A stretch of DNA of 64,000 nt from Spirometra erinaceieuropaei (lineage: Eukaryota > Platyhelminthes > Cestoda > Diphyllobothriidea > Diphyllobothriidae). The stretch lies in contig CACRXP010000177.1 of NCBI GenBank assembly GCA_902702965.1, positions 754,467-818,466 of the forward strand. The letters are read 5' to 3'. The notes under the pieces are model-generated. The model saw only the letters and a program-made list of their open reading frames with translations, ran no database searches and was not told where the DNA came from. The translations under genes and the position numbers were made by a program. Position 1 is the stretch's first letter. Every line of letters begins with the position of its first letter. This document shows, piece after piece, positions 52,827-64,000 of the stretch.

Positions 52827-54801
52827 GCTGTGAGTCGCTATCCGAACGATGTATTTGTCTCGATGAAAAAGTGATAGTGATGCAAGCGAAAGTGATGCAA
52901 CATCTGCCAGCATCGTAGAAAATCTGCAACGGCTTTGCTGTAAAACATAGACGGGATTTTATTTTGTCAAATCGGTTTCAGCTTGATGTAACAACGAACA
53001 AACGAGGAGAGAACCGACCGTCTATCATGTGTAAAAAAACCATTTGATGTACAGTTAAGAAATTCCCAGGGTGGTTTAAGATAAGAAGAAAAATGACGGT
53101 TTTATTCCAAGAGCCAGTCTGAAAGAGAAAAGCCTTGAAAATAAACGGCCTCATAACGGTTTCTCTCAGGAGAGATAAATCAAATTACTGGCCTCTCTAC
53201 GGGCCCCGATGTGAGTGCGTTGAATTAGAATGGTGCTTCGAATTGTTGTCGACAGGTTCGCTATGACTTCGCTACACGGGGAGGACACTGATGTCGGGTG
53301 AAGCGTAGACTTCACGTCGCGTCACTCGCTGTGCCCAATGTCACCATTGACTGGCGAACAGGTGTGGACCGTCGACTATAACATAGAGGGAGTGAGTTGG
53401 GCACTGGGAAAACCATTTTCACGGCAAATCAGCGCATTCCTCAGTTGTTTCTATCATAACGTTCTAGGAGTTGTGGCATGAAGAGTCATCAAGTGATGAA
53501 ATTATTGTTTCCTCTCAAGCCAGAGTCAGGCCTCAATGGCCTCATCTTAATGGGACCGTGGTGGCCTCATGAAAGCTTGCGGTAGGAAGCAAGTTATTCA
53601 TGACACGTCTAGAGGGGCTATTTAGCTTTACCAGTAACTGCGCCCGATCTCACCTTCGATCTTCTTGAATATTTCTTGACACAAGTTCCGGAAGGGCAAC
53701 GGAAAATCGAGTGCGACGGATGCTGCCTAAGTTCGCCTCACTATCTGCTAATTCACACGTAAGTCATCGTCTTTTACCTGTCGTACGAGGTAGTCGAACA
53801 GTCCTAATGGGTTAAAACGAAATTGATCTCTAGCCCTTGGAATGAAGTTAGTAGATAGGATCTATTAAGATTTATTCATGTGTCTAGTCAGCCAGTGCCT
53901 CCTTTTTACATTATTTTTATTTCTTCGAGGTTTCATGATGCTTATTCCCAAGATTACTTTAAATCACGCCCGTATTCGAGCCGCCTATAGATCATACTAG
54001 GCATAATTTGCCCCCCGTATTCGAAAAATATCATCAGTGGTGTGTAATGACATAACCTAAAGGAGCATACAGCATACCCCAGAATGAAGCACCTATTGCA
54101 TTATGCGACATACCCAACTTAATTACATCTGAAATATGGAGATTAGCATTTCAAATGGCATACGTCGGTCAGTTCATTTTACGCCCGACATGATTTTGAT
54201 TAGTACCTTTTTCCCTGGAAGTTCTGCGTCTTCTATTTGGTTAAAATACTTTAAAATTTCCCGTCCACCACTTTGTTTATACCTTTTTTGATTTTTGTTT
54301 GGTTTATTTATGCTGAGGAGTTGAATAACGAATGATGGTCAGTATTTGCCAAACCATCGACAGAGCATAGAGCACACTTCTCCACTCAGTCGTACCTATC
54401 GCCGCCCCAGCTCTTACAAACATGGGCGCCGCGCTGGAGTCAGTTGGGGACTTCGCCCGAAGGCGACAATTATGACTGTCAGCGAGAGGAAATCTAATCT
54501 TGGGGAGAAAAGCGACTGGTTCATAGGTTTTCATTGGAGAGAAAAAGAAACACTGGTGGTTTCAGATCATATATTTCATCTCGCGAGAAAAAATATATCT
54601 CCTCATTTAAAGTTTCAGACTAGCCTATCATCTACTGTGGGATATACGAGATTCAGTTTTCAGCCACGTTTAAGAGTAAGATCTTTTGGAGTTATCTAAG
54701 AAAATCGCTTCAGATCTGTTCGAATACTTCCAACGACCGTGCTTTTGCAGTCACGGTACATCATGTCCGCAAGACTGATGTTGTATCCAGATTTTATCCC
54801 A

Positions 54802-54826
54802 AGTCAGTCAGTCAGTCAGTCAGTCA
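54802..54826. repeat. (AGTC)n microsatellite
   Basis: Twenty-five bases, just over six perfect tetranucleotide units. Confidence 0.9.
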
Positions 54827-56985
54827 CTAACGAACACATTTTACATAGTCTCCTGAAAGTAAGGGGCGCCAACTACTTATAAAATATCCAAGCATGGTCT
54901 AGATAGGCCATATACGCAATACATCATAAACTATGCCCGAAAGCAGGCTCTGAATCACAATTCCGATGATTATCAGATATGAAAATGCAGCGTCTGTTTA
55001 AATGGATGCTGGTCTTTTAAAGTGGAATAACATGATCCAGGATAACATGTCCAGGAATTGTGCTTCTTGTTATTCCGTTCTATCTCAGTCTGGTTGTTGA
55101 AAGCTGTAGGACCAAAATAATAGATACGCGAATTACGCTTTTATCAGACTAAACACAAAGGACAGAAACCTCCATTTCCATCTGCTTCTGAGAATGGATC
55201 TTCACCTAGATACGCCCTTCTTAGTTTCCCAAAATTTCTTCCTCGCCAGAGAACATTTTTAGTTATATAACGAAATCAGTGCACCAATTGAAAAGATGAA
55301 ATCGTTTTTTTAAATTCACAGAGCAGTCTCACGAATAAAATCGGCGATATCGCATTGTAGGGACGCAAAGGCAATAAGCATGCAGGAGGGTTGACGTCAA
55401 GCAAATGGCACATGAAGTGTTTTGAACGTGGAGCACTATGTGTGAAAAAACGGCACTGCACCTTTCGGCGTCACAGTTAGAGAATGAACTTACGAACTTT
55501 TTCAACTTGAACGCTAAGCCAAAAGTATAGCAGTTAATAACGAAATCGCTTGGAGTGGAACAGCGAGTGTTGAAACAAAAAGTTCAGCCCATGGAAACGC
55601 TCGGGTAATTTTATGACTCGTTTTCTGTCAGAAAGGCTAAAACGAGGCCTGTTTATTCAGATCCTTAACTTGCAAAAGCATACAGTCTTACCAAACTGAG
55701 ATCAGTACGTTCTGTCTCCGCTATTAATTTACTAGTTTTGAGAAAGAAATTAAAATTAAAAATCGTCAATACGGATGTCATTATTTGTTATATTCTAGAA
55801 AAGATTAGCTCATGAAAATCAATAATGCGGATTTTATTTTACCATGCAATAGTTTAATCTAACGTCGTATTATATTAATAGGCAGATTACGAATGCTTTA
55901 CAGATACGAGATTACTGACTTTGCTGTGGTAGTGCCTGAAGCTAGGGGGGTGTATGATTGGCATTTCACTTTGCAACTGCAGCATAACCGCTATCTGCGG
56001 TATAAGATAAACGCTTAATGTCCGATTCTTTCAAAACGTTCCAGGTCTGCCAAATAACTTTCATTACTATTTATTTCGATTGATGTACTCAGCTGTTTTA
56101 GTATACATGCCCTGACAACAGAGCGGCAGATTCTTATTTAAGTCCATACCGCGACTAGGCGACTGTCAGATAAGGGTATTAATTTCACTGCCTTTGGCAT
56201 TATGTCGTCAATTGGGCTGTGTGTACGCGACAGCTGCCTTGTATATATTACACAAATCCAGAGTTGTTTCAACTGCAAAAGGGCAGCAACTAGACTGGGA
56301 TGATTTGGTCGCTTACTCTTAGTCTTATTCTGCCCGCAAAACAGGCTTGTTCACAAAAGATGTCGGATACATTACATAGGCAAAACTAGTAACAGCTCTA
56401 ACCAATTCAAATTCAATCTCTCTTCATTAAAGTTAATATGCAGTGTCATCTTCTGCCCAACGCACTCGCTGCTCGTTGGCGTATTTCTACAATGCTGATA
56501 CAGTTGACTTTGCCTAAATGCAGTTAAGCATCCGCGGGTTCACTTTTTGCGAATTTCTCTTTTCGCAAAACACATCTAACATATTTGCTGACTGGTTTTA
56601 TATATCTTTGTTACAGTTTTGGGTGTTTTCACGCGTACCTCGTAGTCAGATAGTTCTTAAAGGCAGTGTTCTACAATGACTTGAACATAATAGCAGTGTT
56701 TTAAGAAATCCCTTAAGAGATATTTGTCAGTTGAACGTTAAGATAGGCTGTCATAAGCATTTTACAGTAGTCACAGGTATTCGTTGTTTTCAGCTATTCG
56801 GGAGTTACTGTGGTCCTTAACCCCCGCGAAGTTGGGGGCAGGCTGTACACGTAGAAGTTTTGATGAGTAAATGAGGATGAACAGTTTACAATCTTGCGAA
56901 TTATGATGCTAACTGCCGACTGAAACTGTGCACGCCATATCTTCTCATAGTCCTTTCGTGTGGTTCAAGGGGTGCGATGCATTAG

Positions 56986-57006
56986 TCCTCCTCCTCCTCC
57001 TCCTCC
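56986..57006. repeat. (TCC)7 microsatellite
   Basis: Seven perfect TCC units, which give a poly-Pro run in one frame. Confidence 0.9.
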
Positions 57007-57886
57007 GCCCGTTCCTACTTCCTGTTTGTTTATTTTAATAACTGAATCGTTATTGATCAATAACATTCTATATCCTTTCTGGTATCATGTGATTATTTTA
57101 CTGCTAAAACCCATTGCAAACATAGTTAAAACGCCGTCTTGCACAACAGCCATCCGTTGTACTCCTCCAGACTTGTTCAAAAAACGGTAAGTTGCCAAGA
57201 TTTATCGATTTTTGAAACAAGTCAATTAGTAAATACTATTCATTGCATTCGCTTTGGTGATGACGGCCACTTTGATCCGAACACAATTCAACATTTGCGG
57301 CGTACTACTGTCCTAGTTCAGAAGCGGAGAAGCAAAGACATCAGAAGGTCTCGTCGTTGTGAGACCTGTTTTTTGTCAATTTTTATTACTATACGCCACA
57401 CTAAACCGTCCTGCAATTAAACCATGCTCGAAGTAATAGTTTCCATGTCTAACTCCCCCACGCAAGAAAGACCGTATCGATGTGTGCACAATTGCCAAAA
57501 ATCGGTCAAGAAACCGTGCAAAAATTTCATATTAAACAGAATTCGACCTAAGTGCGTGGAGCATAACGGTAAGTTAAAAATAAGGAGCTTTACTGTAAGT
57601 GAAACCTCACCATAACTAGTAAAAGTTATACCATATATTTTAATGATAAAGGCTTTTAGAAATGATTGCAAATATTAGGAGCAAAAAATATTTACTTCAG
57701 GTGAGTTAACGCAATTTGTGGAAATGCATAAATTGTGGTCATGTAAATAAATAAGCAAGTAAAATATCACACGAACCATGCCATTAGAATTTGGTCTTCA
57801 TATGCAGTTTGCGTTTGAATATACGCCCAGAATTGACATTATATGAAATTCTTCAAATATTACCATGTTAAACTTGAAAAGTCAGG

Positions 57887-57926
57887 TTGGCAAAAACTTG
57901 TTTTCGGTAATTCCTCTTTAGACCGA
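57887..57926 (-). ncRNA. hammerhead-like motif, PLE-D copy 3
   Basis: Stem II is GG/CC around AAUUA and GAAA (57,902-57,905) is intact. The core has decayed to CUAAAGA, stem III to ACAAGUUU, and the 3' stem I strand GCCAA is kept. The GG/CC pair here against AG/CU at 47.28 kb is a paired change in stem II. Confidence 0.5.
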
Positions 57927-58062
57927 TGCGGTTACGTGAAAGAAGGAAAATATACAAAATTACTAGTGTTTATAGGTGTCTCAAGGACCAAGCAGTCACT
58001 AACAGTCATCCTACCCAGGTTGCCCGCGTGACAAGGTCGGCGGGTTTTGGTCCTCAGGATTA

Positions 58063-58073
58063 GGGGGGGGGGG
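58063..58073. repeat. 11-base G run
   Basis: A homopolymer run inside PLE-D copy 3; its length may be unreliable in sequencing. Confidence 0.8.
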
Positions 58074-58880
58074 AGTAAGAGAGTCTTTGCGTGATGCTCT
58101 TGGTTTGAGTACACTGGGTAGCTGTCATTGTAACTAGGGATTTGGATCGACATGTCGTCATCACTTGAGGTAGGCTTTGGCCACGGTAGAGAGAGCACTT
58201 GTGTCAGCGTTTTCTGACAACATAGAACTGGATTCGCTAGCCATATAGTCACTGCCTCGGCCGTTGCTTGCATCCTTTGACGTAGGCCTCTGGAGAAGCA
58301 TCCTGGTGTCAGCTAGACAGTCTGAAATGCTTCCTTGGCATCGATATGGTGATTCGCATCGACCTAATGTGCGAGAGTGGGACTCGAAATCAGATGGATC
58401 TCACCTCTGTCTAGCTAGCCGGACATATGTTCACGCACCCGCTTTACCAGACGTCTCGTTGTACGGCCAATGTATCCCGCTCCACAGGATTAATTAAATG
58501 ATGTGGCCTATATCGGTAGTCTGCCTTCACCTCCCAAACGTAGGAAAGGAGAGCTTGTGAAGCATACGCGTAGATTCGCCGCTGGGAATGCCCTCGTGCG
58601 AGCTGTGGTTAAGCGCCGTCTGACTAGTCCGCTCTGTGCGTTTTATGAATACATCTTTCCTTTCAGCAGTCGTCATAGTGGGCTTCGCGGTGCGTTCCCC
58701 AATATTTCGGAGAATAAATCTGTCTGGATATCCGTTTTCGCGAAGTGCGTTCCGCAGATGTTGGAGCTGTGCTTCGATAGCTCAAGATGAGCAGATGCAG
58801 CTCACTCTAGCCTCCAATCCCTGATCGATATTTTGTCCGATGTTTAGGGGAACAAAACTGTGGAAATTAACGTACTGTGT

Positions 58881-60405
58881 CACCCCAGGGCATGTATTCC
58901 AGCACGCATTGTGCTTAAAAACATTTTAACAGGAATTGGATGTAGCATTTCATATTGCTCTTGGTTCGGATGACTACGGCATCGGCATCTTCGACAAATG
59001 CTGTGGACAGGTGCGTCAGGGAGACAAAAGCTAGCAAAAGGTAACGTGTCGATAGGTTGATCGGTGATCATGTCGTCAAAACACAGATAAACACTTCATC
59101 GTCTTATGTGTTTACAATAAAACTTCAATAGTGATGGTTTCTACAGTCTTTGCCTGCGAAAACCCTCAAAAATATGGTAGTTGTTGAGTCAGTTTACATG
59201 AACAACGTGTTCTGTGCCATTCGCGTTCATGGAGGTGGAGTTTATAGTCATATCGCTGAAGATTTGATGAGAATATACTCTTGATAATTTGGCAACCCAT
59301 TTTAAAAACTATCTTATATGATATTCCACTGACGAATATCTGCATTTCTCATCTTCTTTGAATTCCTCTCAAAGAGAATATCAGAAAACTTGACGCATTG
59401 TTAACTTTTCGGAAAAATAACAATATCGTTTCTGCCCTAAAACGTAAATATAGCCGTTTCATTTTGTAATGGAGCTTCTTTTTGCATTTGCTTTCTCCAG
59501 TGCTTTATCGTACGAGAATCATTTGTAGCCATATGATCACTACAGTATTTTTGAATCCGCGTATGCTCCACCCGCTCAATTTCGTAACTACGCAGCAGTT
59601 GAAATCGGAGTGCAAGCATATTTTCCCACTCGCAAAAAGTAAAAACTGTCTTTTAGTGTTGGGTTTCCTTGCGGCTACCTGCAAAATACATGCATTAAAA
59701 CAGGGACACGTAAGAACAAAAGATGGTCAACGGATGTTTTTACTTTTCCTTATGGCATGAAATCACGCAGATTTGCACGTCTATATTTTTAATGGTAAAA
59801 GCGTCCTTGCATTTGGGCTGACAAAGTGCTTACTCATAGTCCGAATTACTTGACCTTCACAGAAAAGGGATTAATTTTCAAGTAGGCGAATGTTATTTTC
59901 GTAATAAATTACTGTTTACAATAATCTTCTTTAGCAGTAAAGTAAGCACTGGTGCACAAAGTGAGTCAAGATGGTTGATAATCTAGACAATTAGCCGAGT
60001 ATATGTCAAGTTGATTTTCGCCAAAATTCGTCAACATTTTAAAGTAACAATTAATAATATGCATAGTCTAAATAACTAAAAGACGTTTCAGAACTCGTTA
60101 GATTAAGAGCCCAAGTGATTAATGCTCAACGTTTCGGACAATTATAGCGCAGATTGCCATCATTGTTGTCTGTGAGTTAACCAGCATCCTCTGCGTTAGT
60201 TCCCATGAATACTGCCTCGCGTGGTATGCAGGCAGGTGAAGCTGTAGCAGCATTATTGCTACTAGTATTTTCTGGTTAGATCTCAATGAACAAATGGTTT
60301 TTAAGCGGTCGATTATAATTATTGAATACCCAGACGGTAAAGCTTCTCGAAGGTGATTAATCGGTCATTTTTATGAGTTTTCAAAACTGTCATTAATCTA
60401 TCATT
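58881..60405. other. no gene recognised
   Basis: AT-rich sequence. A 92-codon frame at 59,482-59,760 shows no domain and no repeat partner. Confidence 0.4.
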
Positions 60406-60407
60406 TA

Positions 60408-60590
60408 GGCAGAATGGTATTACGGATAAAGACAAAGGGGACTTTGACTTTGTGGGTAATGCCATTCTGCCTATATCATGTGTCGCTGTGCGTCTGTTGG
60501 TTGGGCTCGAAAGAGAGACCATAAGGCACAGCGGAACGAGTGAGTTCCGTAAGAACGATCGGTGAGCACCCCTCGACCATAATCTTTCAT
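60408..60590. repeat. two SINE1 fragments fused head to tail
   Basis: 60,408-60,443 is a SINE1 3' end in minus sense (GGCAGAATGGTATTACGGAT, AAAGACAAAGGGG). It is followed at once by an opposite 3' end (TTTGTGGGTAATGCCATTCT GCC, 60,450-60,472) and then a SINE1 leader in + sense to 60,590 (CGGAACGAGTGAGTTCCGTA, AGAACGATCGGTGAGCACCC). The tRNA head and hammerhead core are missing. Confidence 0.55.
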
Positions 60591-61017
60591 TCCTGCTAGT
60601 CATCTGGTGAACGCTAGACTGATAAATTACGAACGCCAGCTGATCGGCCAGTCTACTCTATTGGAATGCACGAATTATATATATGTGCCTAGAGTTGAGA
60701 CGTTATACTATACGCGTAACGTACTCCAAATGTACAAAAAGGCAAGAATGACGGCGGTACGTCATAATTGAGAAGGTTGAAGAGTGTGCTGTCATTGCAC
60801 AGCACTGTTCAACGAAAATTTGCACATTTCCAAGGCGCACAATTCGCTTCACAATCGGGTAGTCAACTAAAAGCCCACCCATACCGTTCTAAAAAAACGG
60901 ATACCTTCAATTTTATACCTCGATTTTTATTGTTCCTGTGCAATATGAAAGGTAAAGTTCATAAAAGGGCAAAGTTACCCTTGAAGTGATTAAAACTGCA
61001 ACCGAATGTTTAATATT
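60591..61017. other. no gene recognised
   Basis: A 73-codon frame at 60,768-60,989 matches nothing known. Confidence 0.4.
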
Positions 61018-61155
61018 TATTTTTGACGCCTCGGTGGAATTCAAACCTACTGAAAGCAAGAGAAAGTTCCGGTACAGTCAACGCTCAAGCCACCTTAGCT
61101 GCGTGGCCCACCGAACGCCATGAGTTTAGTTAAATTTGGGTCACGTCACACGTCC
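61018..61155 (-). mobile_element. SINE2: tRNA-like element, copy 3
   Basis: The minus strand carries a B-box-like AGGTTTGAATTCC (61,036-61,048) and an A-box-like TAGCTAAGGTGG-type word (61,089-61,100). The upstream flank GTGACCCAAATTTAACTAAA is shared with the other two copies. The anticodon-side word GACTGTACC is also shared. This is the most diverged copy. Confidence 0.55.
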
Positions 61156-61900
61156 CGTCTATTACAACCTCTCGTATTCATCAAGTTGGATACAGAAAGC
61201 TGACTGTCCAAGCAGGACTTCTTAAGTAATCGCCCTAGAATCCACCAGATGACTACCATGTTTAATTATTGTCAATGTGTCTGGCGGTATGTTGACGAAT
61301 AATTACACGACTCATTTTACTCTCCTGCTAATGGGTTTCGGTGGTCCGCGGTGTCCATTGTTTGATGTGATACAGTAAACACGGATTCCATAAATTGACA
61401 AAACTCATGCATACAGCAATAAAATTCACCAAAAAACCTCTCTGATTTATATTTGCAAATGAATTTCCACTCAGTCTAATTTAAAAACTCTTAAGAGAAT
61501 CCGATACAGGTGGTAAACGTTAAAGTGTTCTGATTTATTCGAATTATTGACTTTATATCACAAAATCCGAAAATTAGATAACTTACTTGCAGCAACCATC
61601 ATCGTTCGGAATCATAGAGAAGCAAAGCAGAAGATTTTGCATTGAGGCAGGATTATCGTTCTCCGCGTAGGCTAGTGGTCTCTTGCAAAAAAATTAACAG
61701 CCATATGGAAGGGGACATGTGCTGTAGCGCAAGCTTTAGTGGGTTAGTATGTAAAGCAATATTGATGGTTTTTCTGCCATTGCCTCGTCGACTAGTGAAT
61801 TCACTCAAGTCATTAAGCTTCGCATGCAGTTGCGATAAATTCAATCCGAGGAAAGGTCTAAAGTGAGCTCTTGCACAGTCCTATGCAGTTTCTTTCAAAA
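61156..61900. other. no gene recognised
   Basis: Only short overlapping frames (61,642-61,866 on +, 61,653-61,844 on -). Confidence 0.4.
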
Positions 61901-61904
61901 CTCA

Positions 61905-62450
61905 TTCCTATTAGACAAAAATAAGAGTGGTCGAGCACGTAAACATTCTGTTTGTAGTTCGGGGCCTTCGAACGCGTGCAAAAGTCCATTGTAAGATACA
62001 ATAGCAGCAGCAGAACAAGCGATAGCCATAGGCGTAAGTCAATCATCGAATGAAGGCGCAAGGCTGCAGATGACTGCGCAGGGCTCTATACGCCGGCTCA
62101 AGGTCGATAAATCGACTGTCTGAGTTCTAATCCAAGGCCCAGACTTCAATCTACAACTACGAAATTGGTCATGAGTGTAACATCGCAGCCACCGAGATAA
62201 TCGCCCACGCCGAAAACAAAATTGACCGATAACCGATTGAAACCTGGGCCTCGGATGAAAACTCAGTCAGTTATCAACCTGGACTCGGCATACAGAATCC
62301 CGTGCAGTCACCTCGAGCCTTGCGTCGTCGGTCGATGATTGACTTACACGTCCTATGTCTGTCGCTTGTTTTGTTGCTGTTTCTGTCTCTGACGATGGAC
62401 GCCGGCACGAGTCAGTGTCTTGAATGTCAGACAACGAATAGAAATTCATA
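61905..62450. repeat. fold-back pair around a 200-base spacer
   Basis: 61,955-62,070 in minus sense and 62,305-62,415 in plus sense share CGATGATTGACTTACG/ACG, CTGTCGCTTGTTTTGTTGCT-type and ACGATGGACGCCGGCACG-type words. A translation in both gives SMIDLR/H, LSLVLLL and LTMD. The spacer has GTCTGAGTTCTAATCCAAGG, which resembles a pol III B box, but no A box is found. Confidence 0.5.
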
Positions 62451-64000
62451 TGAGCACATTACGATATTTAAATTAGCTTTCAGTATACGCTTGAGAAGTC
62501 TTTTTTATTGTGAAACTGGAATACTGATAAAGTTAGAGCAATTAAAACGGAAAGGCATGCTCCTACGATTGCATAAAAGAAATACTAGCATTCGTTTAGC
62601 AAGTGAAAGGAACGGCCAGTGTCACACTTTGTCTTGGCTTCACTGTGCATTCTAAAATTTTGGTACGATTAAGATTTTAGCAAAGGCATAATGAGGATTC
62701 TGTGTTTATGAGCAAAGGACTAGAGGCGGTGGAATCACGAAGCGATCGACGATATTCCAAGGCCGACCTGAAGCTCAACATTAGCCAGAACAAACCAAAA
62801 ACGCAAAATAATCTCGCAGAAGAAAAATTTTCGTTGTGTACTCAAAATGATATTTCTACATTTGCCCTGTTAATTGTATTTAAATTTCTCATTTACTAAC
62901 TTGCCTGACAATACATGTCCTTATGTAAACTTGTATTCCTATGACGTCCACACTGAGAAATTCCTGTTTGTCTTTTAATTTACATATTATCCAATTCAAA
63001 AGTTTTAACAATATCATGAATCATCAGTAAATCGTTTGCGATTTATACTAAATGTAGGCTGTTATCGTAATGTTATGCCTGAAATTACACTAATATTTAA
63101 AATGGTGTTTCTTGATAATATATCATTAAACTTGAGGTTTGTTTATGTTTTTCATCCATTAGAAGTTGTTATTAAATAACTTAGATACTGATTCTATGCA
63201 TTGATGTCTGTTCGCAGGTGATTAGCAGTCATTTGTAAGTATCCATATCTTTCGCAAGTTAGGTCACACACTGTGCGCTTTAAATGCTCTATCCTGTCCA
63301 CACCCCCACAGATTTGTTTGAAGACTCTCAACGTCCCCAATTCAAGGTGCATTGGAGTGCTGTAATTTCACCCAGCCAAACACTGCTCAACACTTTGCAT
63401 CCGAATCAGTTGTCTTCCAAGGTGTATGAAAAAATTTAATGGATGCTTTAATTTTGCGGATCAGCGTGGTCAAAACTGCATTATATCCTTTATTTACATA
63501 GCGCCGCCGTTCACAACGAGCACTTTGCCTGTACATGTACCCTTTTGCAGGTCAGTGCCTTTTATCGATTTCATAACACTTTCCAAAGGATCGATTACGC
63601 ATCCCTTCACCCACCGAAACGAAAAAATCTATTAATCTCGCATCATCCTACCGATGAGAATCACACCACCTCAGAGATAACAGAGTGGCCTAGATGTCGT
63701 GGTGATAAATATGTTTTCTGAATTATCACGAAGACGATATAGAGGTCTCTCATAGGAAGTGGTTTGAAATAAATACGCCACTAATGAATTTGATGCCACC
63801 TCGTAGTGATAAGCCGTGGATATTAGGCATTAGAAGAACTCGGAGGTTAACGTGATCATTCATCAACTTGAATATCGCATTCGTTTCCGAATAAACCTAG
63901 AAGAACCCTAGATGTGGGTCAATTCCGGCTGTATTTGGGGCTAGGTCAGGGCCACAGAGGCCTCCATCGGCCCCACTTTTTGAGGGAGTGGAAGTTATCA
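62451..64000. other. no gene recognised; distant copy of 24.6 kb
   Basis: 62,836-62,950 is a diverged direct copy of 24,575-24,690. The remainder is AT-rich until about 63,900, where composition rises in GC without a recognisable element. Confidence 0.4.

Larger units (their letters stand above)
52827..57829. other. long stretch without a recognised gene
   Basis: 53,100-53,900 is GC-richer and may hold an old element (CAGGCCTCAATGGCCTCA around 53,527). I recognise no protein. Frames at 54,346-54,699 (no ATG at its start), 56,960-57,190 (contains the Pro run encoded by the TCC tract) and 57,139-57,420 are unassigned. Simple repeats inside are listed separately. Confidence 0.4.
57840..58880 (-). 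pseudogene. PLE family D, RT end plus GIY-YIG endonuclease (copy 3)
   Basis: Minus-strand broken frames give YVNFHSFVPLNIG (RT end, near 58,870), LRNALRENGYPDRFILRNIG and ERTAKPTM (thumb). The nuclease follows with SCGAGYIGRTTRRL, VKRVREHM, then a stop where LPAWLD is expected. The tail reads ATAEAVTIWLANPVLCC (58,265-58,215), then an open Ser/Pro-rich frame to 57,932. YIGRT and the EH pair are intact but several stops kill the ORF. The 5' truncation is within the RT end, further in than in copy 2. Confidence 0.8.

Noticed and set aside
54346..54699. 117-codon + frame
   Set aside because: It opens with TTG, has no ATG until about residue 43, matches no family I know and has no repeat partner; treated as chance.
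1..64000. CRISPR array, bacterial operon or phage genes
   Set aside because: No regularly spaced repeats, no dense long ORFs and no ribosome-binding sites; all recognisable proteins are eukaryotic retroelement proteins.

Overview
This is a eukaryotic, repeat-dominated window with no intact host gene that I can recognise. It is mostly AT-rich decayed sequence with more GC-rich islands where retroelements sit. The mix of Penelope-like elements (PLEs) with GIY-YIG endonucleases, a non-LTR retrotransposon remnant, tRNA-headed short elements with hammerhead-ribozyme-like cores and a degenerate TTAGGG-type tract fits a flatworm genome. My best guess is a diphyllobothriid tapeworm; that is an inference from the repeat content, not proven here.

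Layout. 1-2,830: two remnants of a CR1/jockey-type non-LTR retrotransposon on the + strand (3' end at 3-296; endonuclease end plus RT at 1,130-2,830). 3,050-3,482: half of a fold-back repeat (FB). 5,147-5,226: degenerate interstitial telomere-like tract. 6,181-6,770 (-): 3' end of PLE family A with a hammerhead-like motif. 6,887-8,722 (-): PLE family B with two 291-bp direct terminal repeats that look identical by eye; its RT core is missing exactly at the single 'n' (7,866).

10,630-41,580: a very large imperfect inverted repeat. The left arm (10,630-24,270) is the reverse complement of the right arm (31,515-41,580) in block after block, around a 7.2-kb spacer. The arms carry paired copies of FB elements, a PLE-C remnant, a tRNA-derived SINE and a 75-codon open frame. 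The left arm alone has a 1.6-kb multimeric insertion (13,212-14,810) flanked by a direct repeat of about 15 bp. The spacer holds a folded PLE-A copy, a PLE-C copy and a tRNA-like element.

41,585-58,880: three copies of PLE family D (+ at 41.6-42.7 kb, - at 47.2-48.8 kb, - at 57.8-58.9 kb), a separate D tail at 46.5 kb, a third copy of part of the inverted-repeat arm (51.6-52.3 kb), more FB elements and SINEs. 58.9-64 kb is mostly unrecognised, with SINE fragments and a small fold-back pair.

The thread joining these repeats is a hammerhead-ribozyme-like core. It occurs in the 3' region of PLE-A, the terminal repeats of PLE-B, the 3' region of PLE-D, a tRNA-Arg-like SINE, and a separate multimeric element (X). 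In several families stem I, stem II or the palindromic stem III keeps pairing through paired substitutions between copies. If real, the window samples a family of self-cleaving retroelements in which autonomous PLEs and short non-autonomous elements share one RNA-processing module.
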